Source: CAG-390 sp045633005 (GTDB lineage Bacteria > Bacillota > Clostridia > Oscillospirales > CAG-272). From it: a stretch of 13,240 nucleotides of DNA. How positions within the stretch are numbered: position 1 is the stretch's first letter; each line of letters begins with the position of its first letter. The DNA lies in assembly GCA_045633005.1 (NCBI GenBank), contig JAZQXT010000018.1, positions 1-13,240 of the forward strand, given 5' to 3'. Made by a program: the position numbers and the translations under genes. Shown piece by piece: positions 13,191-13,240 of this stretch. The notes under the pieces are model-generated. The model saw only the letters and a program-made list of their open reading frames with translations. It ran no database searches and was not told the origin of the DNA.

Positions 13191-13240
13191 CGGAGAATTT
13201 CGCCTACGGCGAAGATTTTGCGCCTTGCCGCTTACAAGCG
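13191..13240. repeat. Second palindromic element, cut by the window end
   Basis: GAAT-TTCGCC (13195-13204), TAC loop, GGCGAA-g-ATT (13208-13217), then CTTGCCGCTTACAAGCG running off the edge. The bulged base between GCGAA and ATT, and the following GCAAG/CTTGC-type palindrome, repeat the arrangement at 620-676, while loop and stem bases differ. Confidence 0.5.

Overview
The window looks like a chromosomal segment from an uncultured gut- or rumen-type member of the Clostridia (Firmicutes). The reasons are a SpoVG gene with a strong AGGAGG ribosome-binding site, consensus sigma-A promoters, a Val-Asp-Phe-Gly-Cys tRNA operon with encoded CCA ends, a clostridial-style MurC, a redox-regulated Hsp33, and a cytoplasmic GH94 phosphorylase. 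I cannot place it to genus. There are no transposases, integrases, phage genes or CRISPR arrays.

Layout. Bases 1-600 hold the start of an unidentified gene and a small lipoprotein/zinc-ribbon protein, both on the minus strand, with nearly matching promoter-leader modules. Bases 619-753 are a dense block of palindromes. Bases 794-1243 are five tRNA genes read on the minus strand from one consensus promoter backed by phased A-tracts. Bases 1391-4485 are a minus-strand operon murC - SAM methyltransferase - hslO. It diverges from spoVG (4677-4988), which converges through a shared terminator on a YfcE-like phosphoesterase (5028-5543). Diverging from that is a compact plus-strand operon of three small proteins I cannot identify (5683-6657). 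A second bidirectional terminator separates it from a membrane-anchored alpha/beta hydrolase on the minus strand (6686-7624).

Bases 7702-12068 are a plus-strand carbohydrate operon with a textbook promoter: a signal-less parallel beta-helix (pectate-lyase-like) protein, a mutarotase-like protein and a GH94 glycoside phosphorylase. The set suggests intracellular breakdown of an imported oligosaccharide. A strong hairpin ends the operon and directly abuts the ribosome-binding site of a cell-wall amidase lipoprotein (SH3b plus Amidase_2, 12119-13129). The window ends inside a second copy-like palindromic element related to the one at 619-753.

The most interesting unexplained items are the three-gene operon at 5683-6657, the carbohydrate operon whose beta-helix enzyme lacks an export signal, and the structured palindromic repeat family. 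No clearly novel defence or mobile system is visible.
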